DNA of 64,000 nt from Pseudomonadota bacterium (GTDB taxonomy: Bacteria; Pseudomonadota; Gammaproteobacteria; Burkholderiales; Gallionellaceae): the NCBI GenBank assembly GCA_021848465.1, contig JAJZUP010000006.1:1-64000 (forward strand), read 5' to 3'. Shown piece by piece: positions 44,915-54,397 of the stretch. The position numbers and the translations under genes were made by a program. Numbering within the stretch: the stretch's first letter is position 1; each line of letters begins with the position of its first letter. The notes under the pieces were generated by a model. It saw nothing but the letters and a program-made list of their open reading frames with translations. It ran no database searches and had not been told where the DNA came from.

Positions 44915-47900
44915 CTAATTCCCCGAACCAGCGCTCTCGGCCGCGCGTCCCTTGACCAGCACATACAGCACCGGAATCACCAGCAGCGTCAGCACGGTTG
45001 AGGTCAACATCCCTCCTACCATCGGCGCGGCAATCCGGCGCATCACCTCCGATCCGGTGCCATTGCTCCACAGGATCGGCAGCAGGCCGGCGATGATTGC
45101 CGCCACGGTCATCATCTTGGGCCGCACCCGCTCGACTGCGCCCTGCATGACAGCGGCATACAAATCGGCCAGCGCCAGCGGGCGCCCTTCCGCGCGGCAG
45201 CGTTCCTGCTGCGCCGCCCAGGCATGCTCCAGGTAAACCAGCATCACCACCCCGGTCTCGGCCGCCACCCCGGCCAGCGCAATGAACCCGACCGCCACTG
45301 CCACACTCAGGTTGTAGCCCAGCAGCCACAGCAGCCACACACCCCCGACCAGGGCGAATGGCACCGACAGCATCACGATCAGGCTTTCGGCAACCTTGCG
45401 GAAATGCAGGTACAGCAGCAGGAAAATCAACGCCAGCGTCACTGGCACCACGACCCGCAGCTTGGCTGCCGCGCGCTGCATGTATTCATACTGCCCGCTC
45501 CAGGTTGCATAGTATCCGGCCGGAAACCTCACCTGCGCGCGCACGGCCTGCTGCGCGCGCGCAACAAAACCACCGATGTCGGAATCGCGCGTATCCACGT
45601 ACACATAGGCCGAGAGCAGCGCGTTTTCGGTGCGGATACTGGGAGCACCACGCACCACTTCAACGCGAGCAAGCTGCCCGAGCGGCACCATCGCCCCTTC
45701 GGTAGTCGGCACCAGCACCTGGGTTGCGATGGCCTGCGGCGAATCGCGCAATTCGCGTGGGTAACGCACATTCACCCCATAGCGCTCCTGACCGAGCACC
45801 ATGGTGGTCACACGCTCCCCGCCCAGCGCGGTTGCCACCACATCCTGCAAGGCACCCACATCCAGCCCGTATCGCGCCAGCGCCGACCGCTCCGGATTGA
45901 TATCCAGGTAATAGCCGCCGGTCAGGCGTTCCGCATAGACACTGGACGTGCCCGGCACCTGCCGCACCACGCCTTCGATTTCCTGCGCCAGACGGGTCAA
46001 CTCGTCGAGATTCTTGCCGAACACCTTGATGCCCACCGGCGTGCGGATGCCGGTTGACAGCATGTCGATGCGCGCCTTGATCGGCATCGTCCACGAGTTC
46101 GCCACGCCGGGAAACTGCAAGGCTTTGTCCATCTCCGCCACCAGCTTGTCGAGGGTCATGCCGGGACGCCAGGCATCCTGCGGCTTCAGGTTGATAACCG
46201 TCTCGAACATTTCCAGCGGCGCCGGGTCGGTCGCGGTTTGCGCGCGTCCCGCCTTGCCATAGACCGATGCCACCTCCGGAAAGGATTTGATGATGCGATC
46301 CTGGGTCTGCAGCAATTCGGCCGCTTTGGTGACCGACATGCCGGGCAGCGAGGCCGGCATGTACAGCAGCGTGCCCTCGTTCAAGGGTGGCATGAATTCG
46401 CTGCCCAGACGGCTCCAGGGATACAGCGTAGCCAGCATCAGCAACACCGCACCAACCACTACGCCCCACTGCCGCTGCAAAGCCCATTGCAGCAGCGGCC
46501 GGTATCCCTTGATCAGCCAGCGGTTCAGCGGGTTGTCGGCTTCCGCGCGTACGCGACCGCGGATGAACAGCACCATCAGCACCGGCACCAGCGTCACCGA
46601 CAGGATGGCCGCCGAAGCCATGGCGAAAGTTTTCGTGAAGGCCAGCGGCGAGAACAACCGCCCTTCCTGCGCCTCCAGCGTGAACACCGGCAGGAACGAC
46701 ACCGTGATCACCAGCAGCGAGAAAAACAGCGCCGGCCCCACCTCCTTGCCCGCCGCCAGGATCACCTCCACGCGCGATGCGGCGGAACCGCTGCGCTCCA
46801 GATGCTTGTGCGCGTTTTCCACCATCACGATGGCGGCATCGACCATTGCGCCCATCGCGATCGCGATGCCGCCCAGGCTCATGATGTTGGAGTTCAGGCC
46901 CAGCATCCGCATCGCGATGAAACTCATCAGGATACCCACCGGCAGCATCACGATAGCCACCAGCGCGCTGCGCGCATGCATCAGGAACACCAGGCAGACC
47001 AGCGCAACGATCAGGCTTTCTTCAAGCAGGGTGCGCTTCAACGTGGCAATCGCATGCTGGATCAATTCGCTGCGGTCATACACCGCCTGCACGGTAACGC
47101 CGGACGGCAGGCCGGGTGCCAACTCGGCCAGCTTGGCCTTGATGTTGGCGATCACCTCCAGCGCATTGTTTCCGTAGCGCGCCATGGCGATTCCGCCGGC
47201 CACCTCGCCCGTGCCATCCAGGTCGGCGAGTCCGCGCCGCTCATCGGGTACCAGCTCCACCCGCGCCACGTCGCGCAACAACACCGGCACCCCCTTGTTG
47301 CTTTTCAGCACCAGTTGCTCAAGGTCGGCAGTACTGCGCAAATAGCCGTGGCCGCGCACCATGTATTCGGTTTCGGCCATTTCCACCAGGCGGCCGCCGA
47401 CATCGCGATTGCTGTCGCGGATGGCCTGCGTCACCCGCTCCAGCGGAATGCCATAGGCTTGCAGGCGGCGCGGATCGACCGTCACCTGGTACTGCTGGAC
47501 AAAGCCGCCGATGCTGGCCACTTCGGCCACCCCTTGCGCCTTGTTGAGCTGGTAACGCACATACCAGTCCTGCAAGGTGCGCAATTCGGCCAGGGTTCGC
47601 TGCGCACCTTGCAGGACGTACTGGTACACCCAGCCCACCCCGGTGGCATCCGGCCCCAGCGCCGGCGTAACACCACGCGGCAAAGTGCTCGCCGCCGCAT
47701 TCAGGTATTCCAGCACGCGTGAACGCGCCCAGTAAATATCGGTGCCGTCCTCGAAGATCACGTAGACGAACGAACTGCCGAAAAACGAGAACCCGCGCAC
47801 CACCTTCGATTTCGGCACGGCCAGCAGCGCAGTGGTCAGCGGATAGGTCACCTGGTCTTCCACCACCTGCGGCGCCTGCCCCGGATAATCGGTGTAGACG

Positions 47901-48043
47901 ATCACCTGCACATCGGATAAATCCGGCAGCGCATCCAGCGGCGTGCGCACCAGCGCAAAAATGCCCGCCGCCACCAGGAACGCGGCCCCCAGCAGGACCA
48001 GCAAACGGTTGCGCGTCGACCACTCGATCAATTTTCCCAACAT
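44915..48043 (-). CDS. cusA: Cu(I)/Ag(I) efflux RND pump CusA
   Basis: A 1042-residue HME-type RND transporter, close to the ~1047 usual for CusA. The helix-4 motif GAMVDAAIVMVENAHKHLE is the monovalent-metal (Cu/Ag) type rather than the Asp-Asp-Glu form of the CzcA-like pump at 6749. The N-terminus (LIEWSTRNRLLVLLGAAF) and TPLDALPDLSDVQVI are also CusA-like. It expels Cu(I) and Ag(I) from the periplasm through CusB and CusC. It begins 2 bases after the cusB stop. Confidence 0.94.
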   Translation of the reverse strand: MLGKLIEWSTRNRLLVLLGAAFLVAAGIFALVRTPLDALPDLSDVQVIVYTDYPGQAPQVVEDQVTYPLTTALLAVPKSKVVRGFSFFGSSFVYVIFEDGTDIYWARSRVLEYLNAAASTLPRGVTPALGPDATGVGWVYQYVLQGAQRTLAELRTLQDWYVRYQLNKAQGVAEVASIGGFVQQYQVTVDPRRLQAYGIPLERVTQAIRDSNRDVGGRLVEMAETEYMVRGHGYLRSTADLEQLVLKSNKGVPVLLRDVARVELVPDERRGLADLDGTGEVAGGIAMARYGNNALEVIANIKAKLAELAPGLPSGVTVQAVYDRSELIQHAIATLKRTLLEESLIVALVCLVFLMHARSALVAIVMLPVGILMSFIAMRMLGLNSNIMSLGGIAIAMGAMVDAAIVMVENAHKHLERSGSAASRVEVILAAGKEVGPALFFSLLVITVSFLPVFTLEAQEGRLFSPLAFTKTFAMASAAILSVTLVPVLMVLFIRGRVRAEADNPLNRWLIKGYRPLLQWALQRQWGVVVGAVLLMLATLYPWSRLGSEFMPPLNEGTLLYMPASLPGMSVTKAAELLQTQDRIIKSFPEVASVYGKAGRAQTATDPAPLEMFETVINLKPQDAWRPGMTLDKLVAEMDKALQFPGVANSWTMPIKARIDMLSTGIRTPVGIKVFGKNLDELTRLAQEIEGVVRQVPGTSSVYAERLTGGYYLDINPERSALARYGLDVGALQDVVATALGGERVTTMVLGQERYGVNVRYPRELRDSPQAIATQVLVPTTEGAMVPLGQLARVEVVRGAPSIRTENALLSAYVYVDTRDSDIGGFVARAQQAVRAQVRFPAGYYATWSGQYEYMQRAAAKLRVVVPVTLALIFLLLYLHFRKVAESLIVMLSVPFALVGGVWLLWLLGYNLSVAVAVGFIALAGVAAETGVVMLVYLEHAWAAQQERCRAEGRPLALADLYAAVMQGAVERVRPKMMTVAAIIAGLLPILWSNGTGSEVMRRIAAPMVGGMLTSTVLTLLVIPVLYVLVKGRAAESAGSGN

Positions 48044-48045
48044 GG

Positions 48046-49335
48046 CTACTGCCCTCCATGCTGATGCGCGCCGGCTTCCTGCGGCGCAGCGCCGGGCATT
48101 TCCGCCCCCGCATCCTGCCCCGTCCCGCCCGCCGGCGCGGATGACTCATGCATCCCGGACAGGGCAGCGCGCAAATTGCTCTCGGCGTCGATCAGGAAGT
48201 TCGCGCGCGTCACCACCTGCTCGCCGGCGCCGAGCCCGTCCAGCACCTCAACGTAATCGGCGTTGCGCGCGCCCAGCTTCACCGTGCGCGGCTGGAAGCG
48301 TCCTTCCGCCACCTGCACCAGCACCACCTGGCGCACACCGCTGTCGATCACCGCCGCAACCGGCACGGTCAGCGCTGCAGGCAACGGCTCGGAAATTTCC
48401 ACATTGGCGTACATGCCGGGGCGCAGGCGGCCTTGCGGGTTGGGCAACTCCACGCGCACGCGCACCGTGCGGGTGCTGCCGTTCAGCAGCGGCGCGATAA
48501 AGCTCACCTTGCCGGAAAAAGTCTGCTGCGGGTACGCATCGATACTGACCTGCACCGCCTGCCCGAGATGGACACTCCCCTGGTCCTGTTCGGCCACTTC
48601 GGCCTGCACCCACACATCCGACAGGTCGGCCAGCTTGAACAGCACATCGCCCGGCGCAAAGCGCGCGCCCTCGATTGCCATCTTCTCGACCACCACGCCA
48701 TTGATCGGCGCGCGCAGCACCAGTTGCGAGCTGTCGTGTTGCAGCGCGGCCAAGTCCTGCGGCGCGATCTGCCAGTTATCCAGCCGGTTGCGCGCACTCT
48801 TCTCCACCTCCGCCAAACCGGACGCATGCGCCAACTGCATTTCGCGCACCGTGCTTTCCAGCTCCGGGCTGTACACCGCCAGCAGTGGCTGGCCGCGCGA
48901 CACCGCCAGACCCGTGGCATTCACCTGCAGGTGCTGCACCCACCCGGCAAAGCGTGGCGCGATCCATTGCTGCTTGCGCTCGTCCACCTCGACCAGCCCG
49001 GTGGCGCGCACCACGCGCGTCAAGCTGCGCAACTGCGCCGCCTCGCTGCGCACACCGAGCTTCTGCACTTTTTCCGGGGCCAGGTTCACCGTGCCGCTGG
49101 CGGCATCCTCGCCCTCGTACACCGGCACATAATCCATGCCCATGCTGTCCTGCTTGGGCACCGGCGAAGTGTCCGGCAGCCCCATCGGGTTGCGGTAATA
49201 CAGGATCTTGCGTTGCGCGGACGCCTGCACAGCAGGCGACGCTGCCGGCGGCTGGTGTTTTCCTGCGTTATAGGCAACGGCAGCCACCAGAACGAGAACC
49301 AGCAAGCCGAGAATATTCCTGATCAACGGTTTCAT
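48046..49335 (-). CDS. cusB: Cu(I)/Ag(I) efflux membrane-fusion protein CusB
   Basis: 429 residues from the ATG at 49335, which has GGGAGGTG upstream; the open frame beyond it overlaps cusC and is not coding. There is a membrane anchor (NILGLLVLVLVAAVAYNAG) and a short metal-binding-type segment (YYRNPMGLPDTSPVPKQDSM) with methionines, then the barrel, lipoyl and helical hairpin domains. It hands Cu(I)/Ag(I) to CusA. The start codon overlaps the cusC stop by four bases. Confidence 0.93.
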   Translation of the reverse strand: MKPLIRNILGLLVLVLVAAVAYNAGKHQPPAASPAVQASAQRKILYYRNPMGLPDTSPVPKQDSMGMDYVPVYEGEDAASGTVNLAPEKVQKLGVRSEAAQLRSLTRVVRATGLVEVDERKQQWIAPRFAGWVQHLQVNATGLAVSRGQPLLAVYSPELESTVREMQLAHASGLAEVEKSARNRLDNWQIAPQDLAALQHDSSQLVLRAPINGVVVEKMAIEGARFAPGDVLFKLADLSDVWVQAEVAEQDQGSVHLGQAVQVSIDAYPQQTFSGKVSFIAPLLNGSTRTVRVRVELPNPQGRLRPGMYANVEISEPLPAALTVPVAAVIDSGVRQVVLVQVAEGRFQPRTVKLGARNADYVEVLDGLGAGEQVVTRANFLIDAESNLRAALSGMHESSAPAGGTGQDAGAEMPGAAPQEAGAHQHGGQ

Positions 49336-50594
49336 AGTGCACCTCCCAACAAACGTTCGATCGCGGAAAGGTGGATTTGCTGGCCCACCAGGGCATCCAG
49401 CTCGTCCAGCCGCATGCGTTGCACCTCGCGCTTGGCGCGCCACAGCGTCGCGTAATCCAGGCGGTCGTTCTGGTAGGCCGCCAGCGCGCCCTGGTAAGCG
49501 ACTTCGACCAGCGGCAAGTTATGCGCGCGGATCAACTGCAACTGCTCGGTGCTTGCCTGCAACGCCGCACGATGCTCGCCGAGATCGGCGACGAGGCTCT
49601 GGCGCAACGCCTGCTCACGCTCCTGGCTGGCACGCACGCGCTCTTCGGCCTCATGCCGGTGGGCGCTATGCGAGCCCTCATGCAGCGGAATCGTGAATTC
49701 CAGCATCGCATTCCAGCTGCTGACGCTGCTGCCTTGCTGTTGCGGCGCGATCCCCACCACAAAATCCGGAATGCGGTTGCGCGCCGCCATTTCCGCTTCG
49801 CCCTGCATCTCGGCGCTGGCTGCAATCTGTTGCTGCAACTGCGGACTGGTATTTTCAAGGCGTTGCAGCAATTGCGTTTCTTCCAGCGCGGCATCGGCGG
49901 GCAGCGGCGGCAGCGCCTGCGGTGGCGCCAGCTCCGCCCCGGCGGGGCGATTCAGCAAGGCATTCAGGCGCGCCTGGTTTTTGCGATGCTCGGCCTGCAA
50001 CGCATAACTATCAGAGCGCAGCGCGGCTTCATCCAGTTGTGCCGCAATCCATTCCTGCTGGCTGGACAGCCCCTGCTCATAACGTGTTTGCGCGAGTTTG
50101 CTGGCGCTGGCAGCAAACGACAGCAGATCGTCATTCAGCCGGATCGCCTGATAGCTCCGGTAATAACGTGCAAAGCTCTCGCGCAGCTGGGCCTGCAGAT
50201 TGGCCTGAGCGACGAGCTGCTGGGCCTCGACCCCGCGCGCCGAAGCAAGCGCGGACTGCTTGACCGCATCGAGCTTGCCCCAGCCGGGGACAGGCTGCAG
50301 CCAGGTATACCGCACGGCCCCGACCTGGTTGGGCGCCAGCGTCACGCCGCCGGGCTGGTTGACGTCCTGCCACTCGATACGCAAGCTGGGATCGGGTAAC
50401 GCGCCGGCGGCGGCGGCGCGCTGGGCGGCGGCACTGCTTTCCAGGCGCGCGGCCTGCAATTCGGCATTGTTCTGCTCGAGGTATTGCCACAGCCCCGGCA
50501 AATCCGCGCCGGGGAGCGCAGCCGCATCTGCGGCCCATGCCGGAATGGCCGACAGACCGGATAGCAAACCGAGCAAGATAAATAATTTTTCCAT
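49332..50594 (-). CDS. cusC: Cu(I)/Ag(I) efflux outer-membrane factor CusC/CzcC type
   Basis: A 420-residue TolC-family channel with a signal peptide (FILLGLLSGLSAIPAWA) and long helical repeats (LWQYLEQNNAELQAARLESSAAAQRAAA). There is no lipobox, unlike the NodT channel of the other pump. GGAGAA precedes the ATG at 50594. It is the first gene of the cusCBA set and follows the Cys/His-rich gene by 92 bases. Confidence 0.88.
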   Translation of the reverse strand: MEKLFILLGLLSGLSAIPAWAADAAALPGADLPGLWQYLEQNNAELQAARLESSAAAQRAAAAGALPDPSLRIEWQDVNQPGGVTLAPNQVGAVRYTWLQPVPGWGKLDAVKQSALASARGVEAQQLVAQANLQAQLRESFARYYRSYQAIRLNDDLLSFAASASKLAQTRYEQGLSSQQEWIAAQLDEAALRSDSYALQAEHRKNQARLNALLNRPAGAELAPPQALPPLPADAALEETQLLQRLENTSPQLQQQIAASAEMQGEAEMAARNRIPDFVVGIAPQQQGSSVSSWNAMLEFTIPLHEGSHSAHRHEAEERVRASQEREQALRQSLVADLGEHRAALQASTEQLQLIRAHNLPLVEVAYQGALAAYQNDRLDYATLWRAKREVQRMRLDELDALVGQQIHLSAIERLLGGAL

Positions 50595-50686
50595 GATGTT
50601 CTCCAATGCGCCGCAGCAAGCGGCAACTCAAACGCACGCGCAGCAACACAGCTCAAACACGAGCTGCGCTGCGCATCATGGAGAAA

Positions 50687-51067
50687 TCAGATTTGGAAGG
50701 AGCAGAAACGGACCGAAAGCGGGGGGCCGGTATCCAGCGCAACGCGTGCAGCGGTCGACACGGGTTTTGCTGCGCGCACTTCGGGAAGAGCAACGGTAAG
50801 CACAACCGTGGATGGGGTGATGAACGGCGGCACAACATGATCCACGTTAACCTGGTCGCCCTGCGTGCAATGCACAAAGCAGACATTGGCATTCGCGGCC
50901 GGATGCTCGTGGCACGGCATCTCCGTTGCCGCCGGGGCAATGAAGGCATGCTCCACTTTCCCGTTCAGCAAATCGCAGGCATTGACGGCCACCACCCCCT
51001 GGGCGAACAGCACCACGCCCAACATCAGGCGGGCAATTTTGCGCAAGGTACGGAACGGAATGTTCAT
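50687..51067 (-). CDS. Cys/His-rich exported protein ahead of the cus operon
   Basis: A 126-residue protein. An N-terminal hydrophobic segment (LMLGVVLFAQGVVAV) precedes a cluster of metal-type ligands within ~40 residues: Cys31, Met50, Cys52, His53, His55, Cys63, His66, Cys67. The C-terminal half is hydrophobic and Val/Pro-rich. No named family is recognised. Position directly ahead of cusC on the same strand suggests a periplasmic copper (or silver) binding or sensing role, which is inference. The upstream 114 bases are shared with divergent apaG. Confidence 0.6.
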   Translation of the reverse strand: MNIPFRTLRKIARLMLGVVLFAQGVVAVNACDLLNGKVEHAFIAPAATEMPCHEHPAANANVCFVHCTQGDQVNVDHVVPPFITPSTVVLTVALPEVRAAKPVSTAARVALDTGPPLSVRFCSFQI

Positions 51068-51181
51068 GATGGTCGAGGCTGCCAGAAATCGTTTATGCTG
51101 CGTACAACTTTACCCTAATCAATTTGTTTTGAAAACACTTGCCTGCTTGTCTTGCTGCGCAAAATCGGGTGAAATGCGCTG

Positions 51182-51568
51182 ATGGGAAATATCTTGCATT
51201 ACCGCGTCCAGGTCGCGGTCAAAACCAGGTTTCTGCCGGAGCAGTCGGATGAAGCGGAAAACCGCTTCGTATTCGCCTACACGATCACCATCACCAACGA
51301 AGGCGAAGAGGCCATCAAGCTGATCAGCCGTCATTGGGTCATCACCGACTCGAACAACAACACGCAGGAAATCAAGGGCAAGGGCGTGGTCGGTGAGCAG
51401 CCCACGATCAAGCCCGGACAAAGCTTCGAATACACCAGCGGGACGGTGCTGAGCACCCAGGTCGGCGTCATGTCGGGCAGCTACCAGATGACCATTGTTG
51501 ACTCCGGCTCCGAGTTCAGCGTACCGATCCCGCAATTCGTGCTCAGCGTTCCGCGCATCCTGCATTAA
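51182..51568 (+). CDS. apaG: ApaG domain protein
   Basis: A 128-residue ApaG: FVFAYTITITNEG, ISRHWVITDSNN, IKGKGVVGEQPTIKPG and FEYTSGTVLST are all diagnostic. It is a beta-sandwich protein linked to Co/Mg resistance and Ap4A metabolism in enterobacteria; its exact role is unsettled. It is followed after 31 bases by mltA, so the two may be one transcript. Confidence 0.95.
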   Translation: MGNILHYRVQVAVKTRFLPEQSDEAENRFVFAYTITITNEGEEAIKLISRHWVITDSNNNTQEIKGKGVVGEQPTIKPGQSFEYTSGTVLSTQVGVMSGSYQMTIVDSGSEFSVPIPQFVLSVPRILH

Positions 51569-51598
51569 AATAGGCAACCAGTTCCATCAGGGTTCGCC

Positions 51599-52759
51599 AT
51601 GAAAGTTTCCCCATTATCGCTGTTGTTCGCACTGCTGACCGGCCTCCTGCTGTCGGCCTGCCAAACCACGCGGACACTGCCGCCCGCCGCACAGGCTGAA
51701 AAGCCGGCGCCCACGTTCATTGCCAGCCGCTGGGAGATGTTGCCGGACTGGGACAAGCTCGACCTCGCGCCGTCTTGGGCCGCCTTGCAGCAAAGCTGCC
51801 GCGCGCTGCGCAGCCGCGCCAACTGGCAGGACATCTGTTCCGCCGCCGATCATGTCGATGCCAACGATGCGGCTGCGCAACGCAGTTTCTACGAAACCTG
51901 GTTCAAGCCGTTCCAGATCGTCAACCCGGACGGCAGCGCCCAGGGCCTGATCACCGGCTACTATGAGCCGTTGCTGAAGGGCAGCCGCCACAAGAGCGAC
52001 CAGTTCCGCTACCCGATTTATGCCGCACCGGACGACCTGATCGAAGTGGACCTCAGCAGCACCTACCCGCAACTCAAGGGCATGCGCCTGCGCGGCCGCC
52101 TGCAAGGCAAAAAAATCGTCCCGTATTTCAACCGTGCCGAGATCGATGCGGAACCCGCCAGCCTCAAGGGACGTGAACTGTTCTGGGTGGAGAACCCGAT
52201 CGACCTGTTCTTCCTGCAAATCCAGGGCTCGGGCCGTATCGAGCTGGAGGACGGCACCCGCATCAAGATCGGCTACGCCGACCAGAACGGCCACCCCTAT
52301 GTTTCCATCGGCAAGAAACTGGTCGATGCCGGCGAACTGAAACTTGAGCAGGCCTCCATGCAAGGCATCAAGGATTGGGCCGACAAAAACCCGGACCGGC
52401 TCGCCGCGCTGCTTGAGCAAAATCCCAGCTACGTGTTTTTCCGCGAACTACCCGACACCCTGTCCGCCCCGCTCGGCGCGCTGGGCGTGCCACTCACCAA
52501 CGAATACAGCATTGCCGTCGATCCGCGCACCATCCCGCTGGGTTCGCCGGTGTTTCTCGCCACCACGCAACCCAACAGCACCGAGCCGCTCAACCGCCTG
52601 ATGTACGCCCAGGACACCGGCGGCGCCATCAAGGGTGCAGTGCGCGCCGATTTCTTCTGGGGCTTCGGCCAGCTCGCCGCTTCCCAGGCCGGACGCATGA
52701 AGCAGTCTGGACGCATGTGGGTACTGTTCCCGAACGGCGTCCAGCCTGCCGTGAATTAA
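51599..52759 (+). CDS. mltA: Membrane-bound lytic transglycosylase A
   Basis: A 386-residue outer-membrane lipoprotein: signal ending in the lipobox LLSAC, then LITGYYEPLLKGSR and the C-terminal 3D-type region VDPRTIPLGSPVF with the catalytic Asp in YAQDTGGAIKG. It cuts peptidoglycan glycan strands. It is at the end of the apaG-mltA run and is followed by the largest gene-free stretch. Confidence 0.94.
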   Translation: MKVSPLSLLFALLTGLLLSACQTTRTLPPAAQAEKPAPTFIASRWEMLPDWDKLDLAPSWAALQQSCRALRSRANWQDICSAADHVDANDAAAQRSFYETWFKPFQIVNPDGSAQGLITGYYEPLLKGSRHKSDQFRYPIYAAPDDLIEVDLSSTYPQLKGMRLRGRLQGKKIVPYFNRAEIDAEPASLKGRELFWVENPIDLFFLQIQGSGRIELEDGTRIKIGYADQNGHPYVSIGKKLVDAGELKLEQASMQGIKDWADKNPDRLAALLEQNPSYVFFRELPDTLSAPLGALGVPLTNEYSIAVDPRTIPLGSPVFLATTQPNSTEPLNRLMYAQDTGGAIKGAVRADFFWGFGQLAASQAGRMKQSGRMWVLFPNGVQPAVN

Positions 52760-52791
52760 TCTTATTGGTCCGGCACACAAACAGTATTAAT

Positions 52792-52858
52792 CCGTTCGTA
52801 TTGAGCTTGTCGAAATATGAACGGATGCATGACCTTCGACAAGCCCAGGCCGAACGGA
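52792..52858. repeat. Inverted pair of dispersed palindromic repeats
   Basis: CCGTTCGTATTGAGCTTGTC at 52792 runs on to ATGAACGG; a second unit, inverted, carries CCTTCGACAAGCCCAGGC and ends CGAACGG at about 52857. The two are the same element in opposite orientation. A third, single unit occurs at 56849-56881. Confidence 0.7.
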
Positions 52859-52905
52859 CTTCCTCAGTGTTCCCTCTCTGTCACGAATCGTGACTGTCGG
52901 TCGCC

Positions 52906-52931
52906 CCCTTCCCCCGCAAGCGGGGGAAGGG
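52906..52931. repeat. Perfect 11-bp stem hairpin
   Basis: CCCTTCCCCCG (52906-52916), a 4-base CAAG loop and CGGGGGAAGGG (52921-52931) form a perfect stem. No T-run follows, so it is more likely a repeat element than an intrinsic terminator for mltA. Confidence 0.6.
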
Positions 52932-53327
52932 CTGGGGATGAGGGACGTCCAGCCTGCGCGGCAAGCAGTTTCTTTCCACCGCACTTCATCCCACCCCTGT
53001 CGAAATAACAACCAGCCCCCGGCCAAGCGGAAAGCAACAAATCGAATGCGCAAAAACACCTCTTGCAGCGCCTGTCCCAACACCCCCGCCAAGCCCTTCG
53101 CGCAAGGCCGGCAAGTTGCCCGGCAAGCGCCCTTTCCTGTCACATTTCCCAGCGCGCATAACCAGATGCACAAAACCACCTGAAAAGCCACAAAACCTAT
53201 CAAGGTTGGCAGTTGTTGTCGCCCATTTTATTTGCAATTCTCCGGTACAAATTAAAGACCCGGTGCACGGCAGACGCATCATCCGCACATAGCAATCGGG
53301 CACATGCCGCTCAAGAGGATAGTGTGA

Positions 53328-54302
53328 ATGAATCATACATTCTGCAGTAAAGGCACACCCCGGCACACAATACTGCTGGCATTGCTGTGCGCCGCGAGTG
53401 CGTGGTCGCCGTCGGCCCTGGCCGATCTGCCGTTGACAGTGGAAGGCATGCTCACCGCGCAAAACCGCTGGCGCGCCGAGCTAGGCATCAACTACGCCAA
53501 CATTGAGCAACGCGGCGTCAGCACCGGACAGCCAGTCTCAATACAAGTCTCCGCAACGCAGTTTGTAAACATCCCCACCCAAATCGGCGGCGCACGGTTC
53601 AATAGCGATACTGTTGTACTCTCCCCCGGCCTGCGCTATGGAGCATCCGAAAATACCGAGCTGTACGGACGCACATCCTGGTTAGGCGATAGCACCCGCA
53701 TCCAAGGAGTGAGCGGCACAGACTCTCAATACAACAGCCGCTTCGACAGCCTGTGGCTGGGTATCAACCACAAATTCATCGAGGAGGGCGAATCGCCCGC
53801 GCTACTAGGGTTCGCTGAAATAGCCGCACTGGAGCGGTCTTATTTATCCAGCGTTGCCGATGCGCAGGATTACAGCGGCCGCGCAGGGCTGATTGGCGCA
53901 ACCACCTACCGCGTAATCGACCCCATCGTGCTGTCCTTCACCGGAGCGTACCGCATCAACGCCCCTCGCAGTATCAACAACCAGAGCTACACCCCCGGCA
54001 ATTTCCTGCTGCTCAGCCCCTCGCTGGCCTTCGCAGTGAATAGCGACATCACCCTTTCCGCCGGACTGCTATGGCGCAACACGCGCCCGGATGTCATCAA
54101 CGGGCAAGACCAGAGCCTGCTGCGCACCAGCACCGACTTTAATCTGGGCTTGGCCTGGTTATGGAGCGAGCGCTCCGTTCTCAATTTCAGCAGCAAAGCC
54201 AACCTGTCAGGCAGCGGCGGCGCCGAATTAGGGATGACATGGGTGTACAAACTGGGCGACCTGCCCATGCACAAACACCCCGTCAAGGAGGTCACCCCGT
54301 AG
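53328..54302 (+). CDS. Outer-membrane beta-barrel protein of the peptide locus
   Basis: A 324-residue protein with a signal peptide (TILLALLCAASAWSPSALA) and repeated amphipathic strands (RAELGINYANIE, LSPGLRYGASENTELYGRTSW, LWLGINHKFIEEG, ITLSAGLLWRN, GAELGMTWVYKLG). It fits the broad transporter-like outer-membrane family often found with peptide or fibre secretion. It heads the cluster with the small precursor and C39 peptidase genes, so an outer-membrane export pore is a plausible role. AGAGGA precedes the ATG. Confidence 0.68.
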   Translation: MNHTFCSKGTPRHTILLALLCAASAWSPSALADLPLTVEGMLTAQNRWRAELGINYANIEQRGVSTGQPVSIQVSATQFVNIPTQIGGARFNSDTVVLSPGLRYGASENTELYGRTSWLGDSTRIQGVSGTDSQYNSRFDSLWLGINHKFIEEGESPALLGFAEIAALERSYLSSVADAQDYSGRAGLIGATTYRVIDPIVLSFTGAYRINAPRSINNQSYTPGNFLLLSPSLAFAVNSDITLSAGLLWRNTRPDVINGQDQSLLRTSTDFNLGLAWLWSERSVLNFSSKANLSGSGGAELGMTWVYKLGDLPMHKHPVKEVTP

Positions 54303-54397
54303 AACCCCAACTTGACATGACGGTGCTAGCCCGCCGCGCCAAGTGTTGAGGTGTAGTGCAAGGTATTTCTATTCAACTTTTTTGAAAGGAAACGCAA

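Larger units (their letters stand above)
52760..53327. other. Gene-free 568-base region with palindromic repeats
   Basis: No credible gene was found. It contains an inverted pair of repeats (52792-52858), a perfect 11-bp-stem hairpin (52906-52931) and then about 390 bases of ordinary GC-moderate sequence leading to the ribosome site (AGAGGA) of the first barrel gene. Reading frames here are short and lack ribosome sites. Confidence 0.7.

Noticed and set aside
54312..54317. TTGACA as a -35 box for the peptide gene
   Set aside because: No acceptable -10 hexamer is found at 16-18 bases; the real promoter is not identified.
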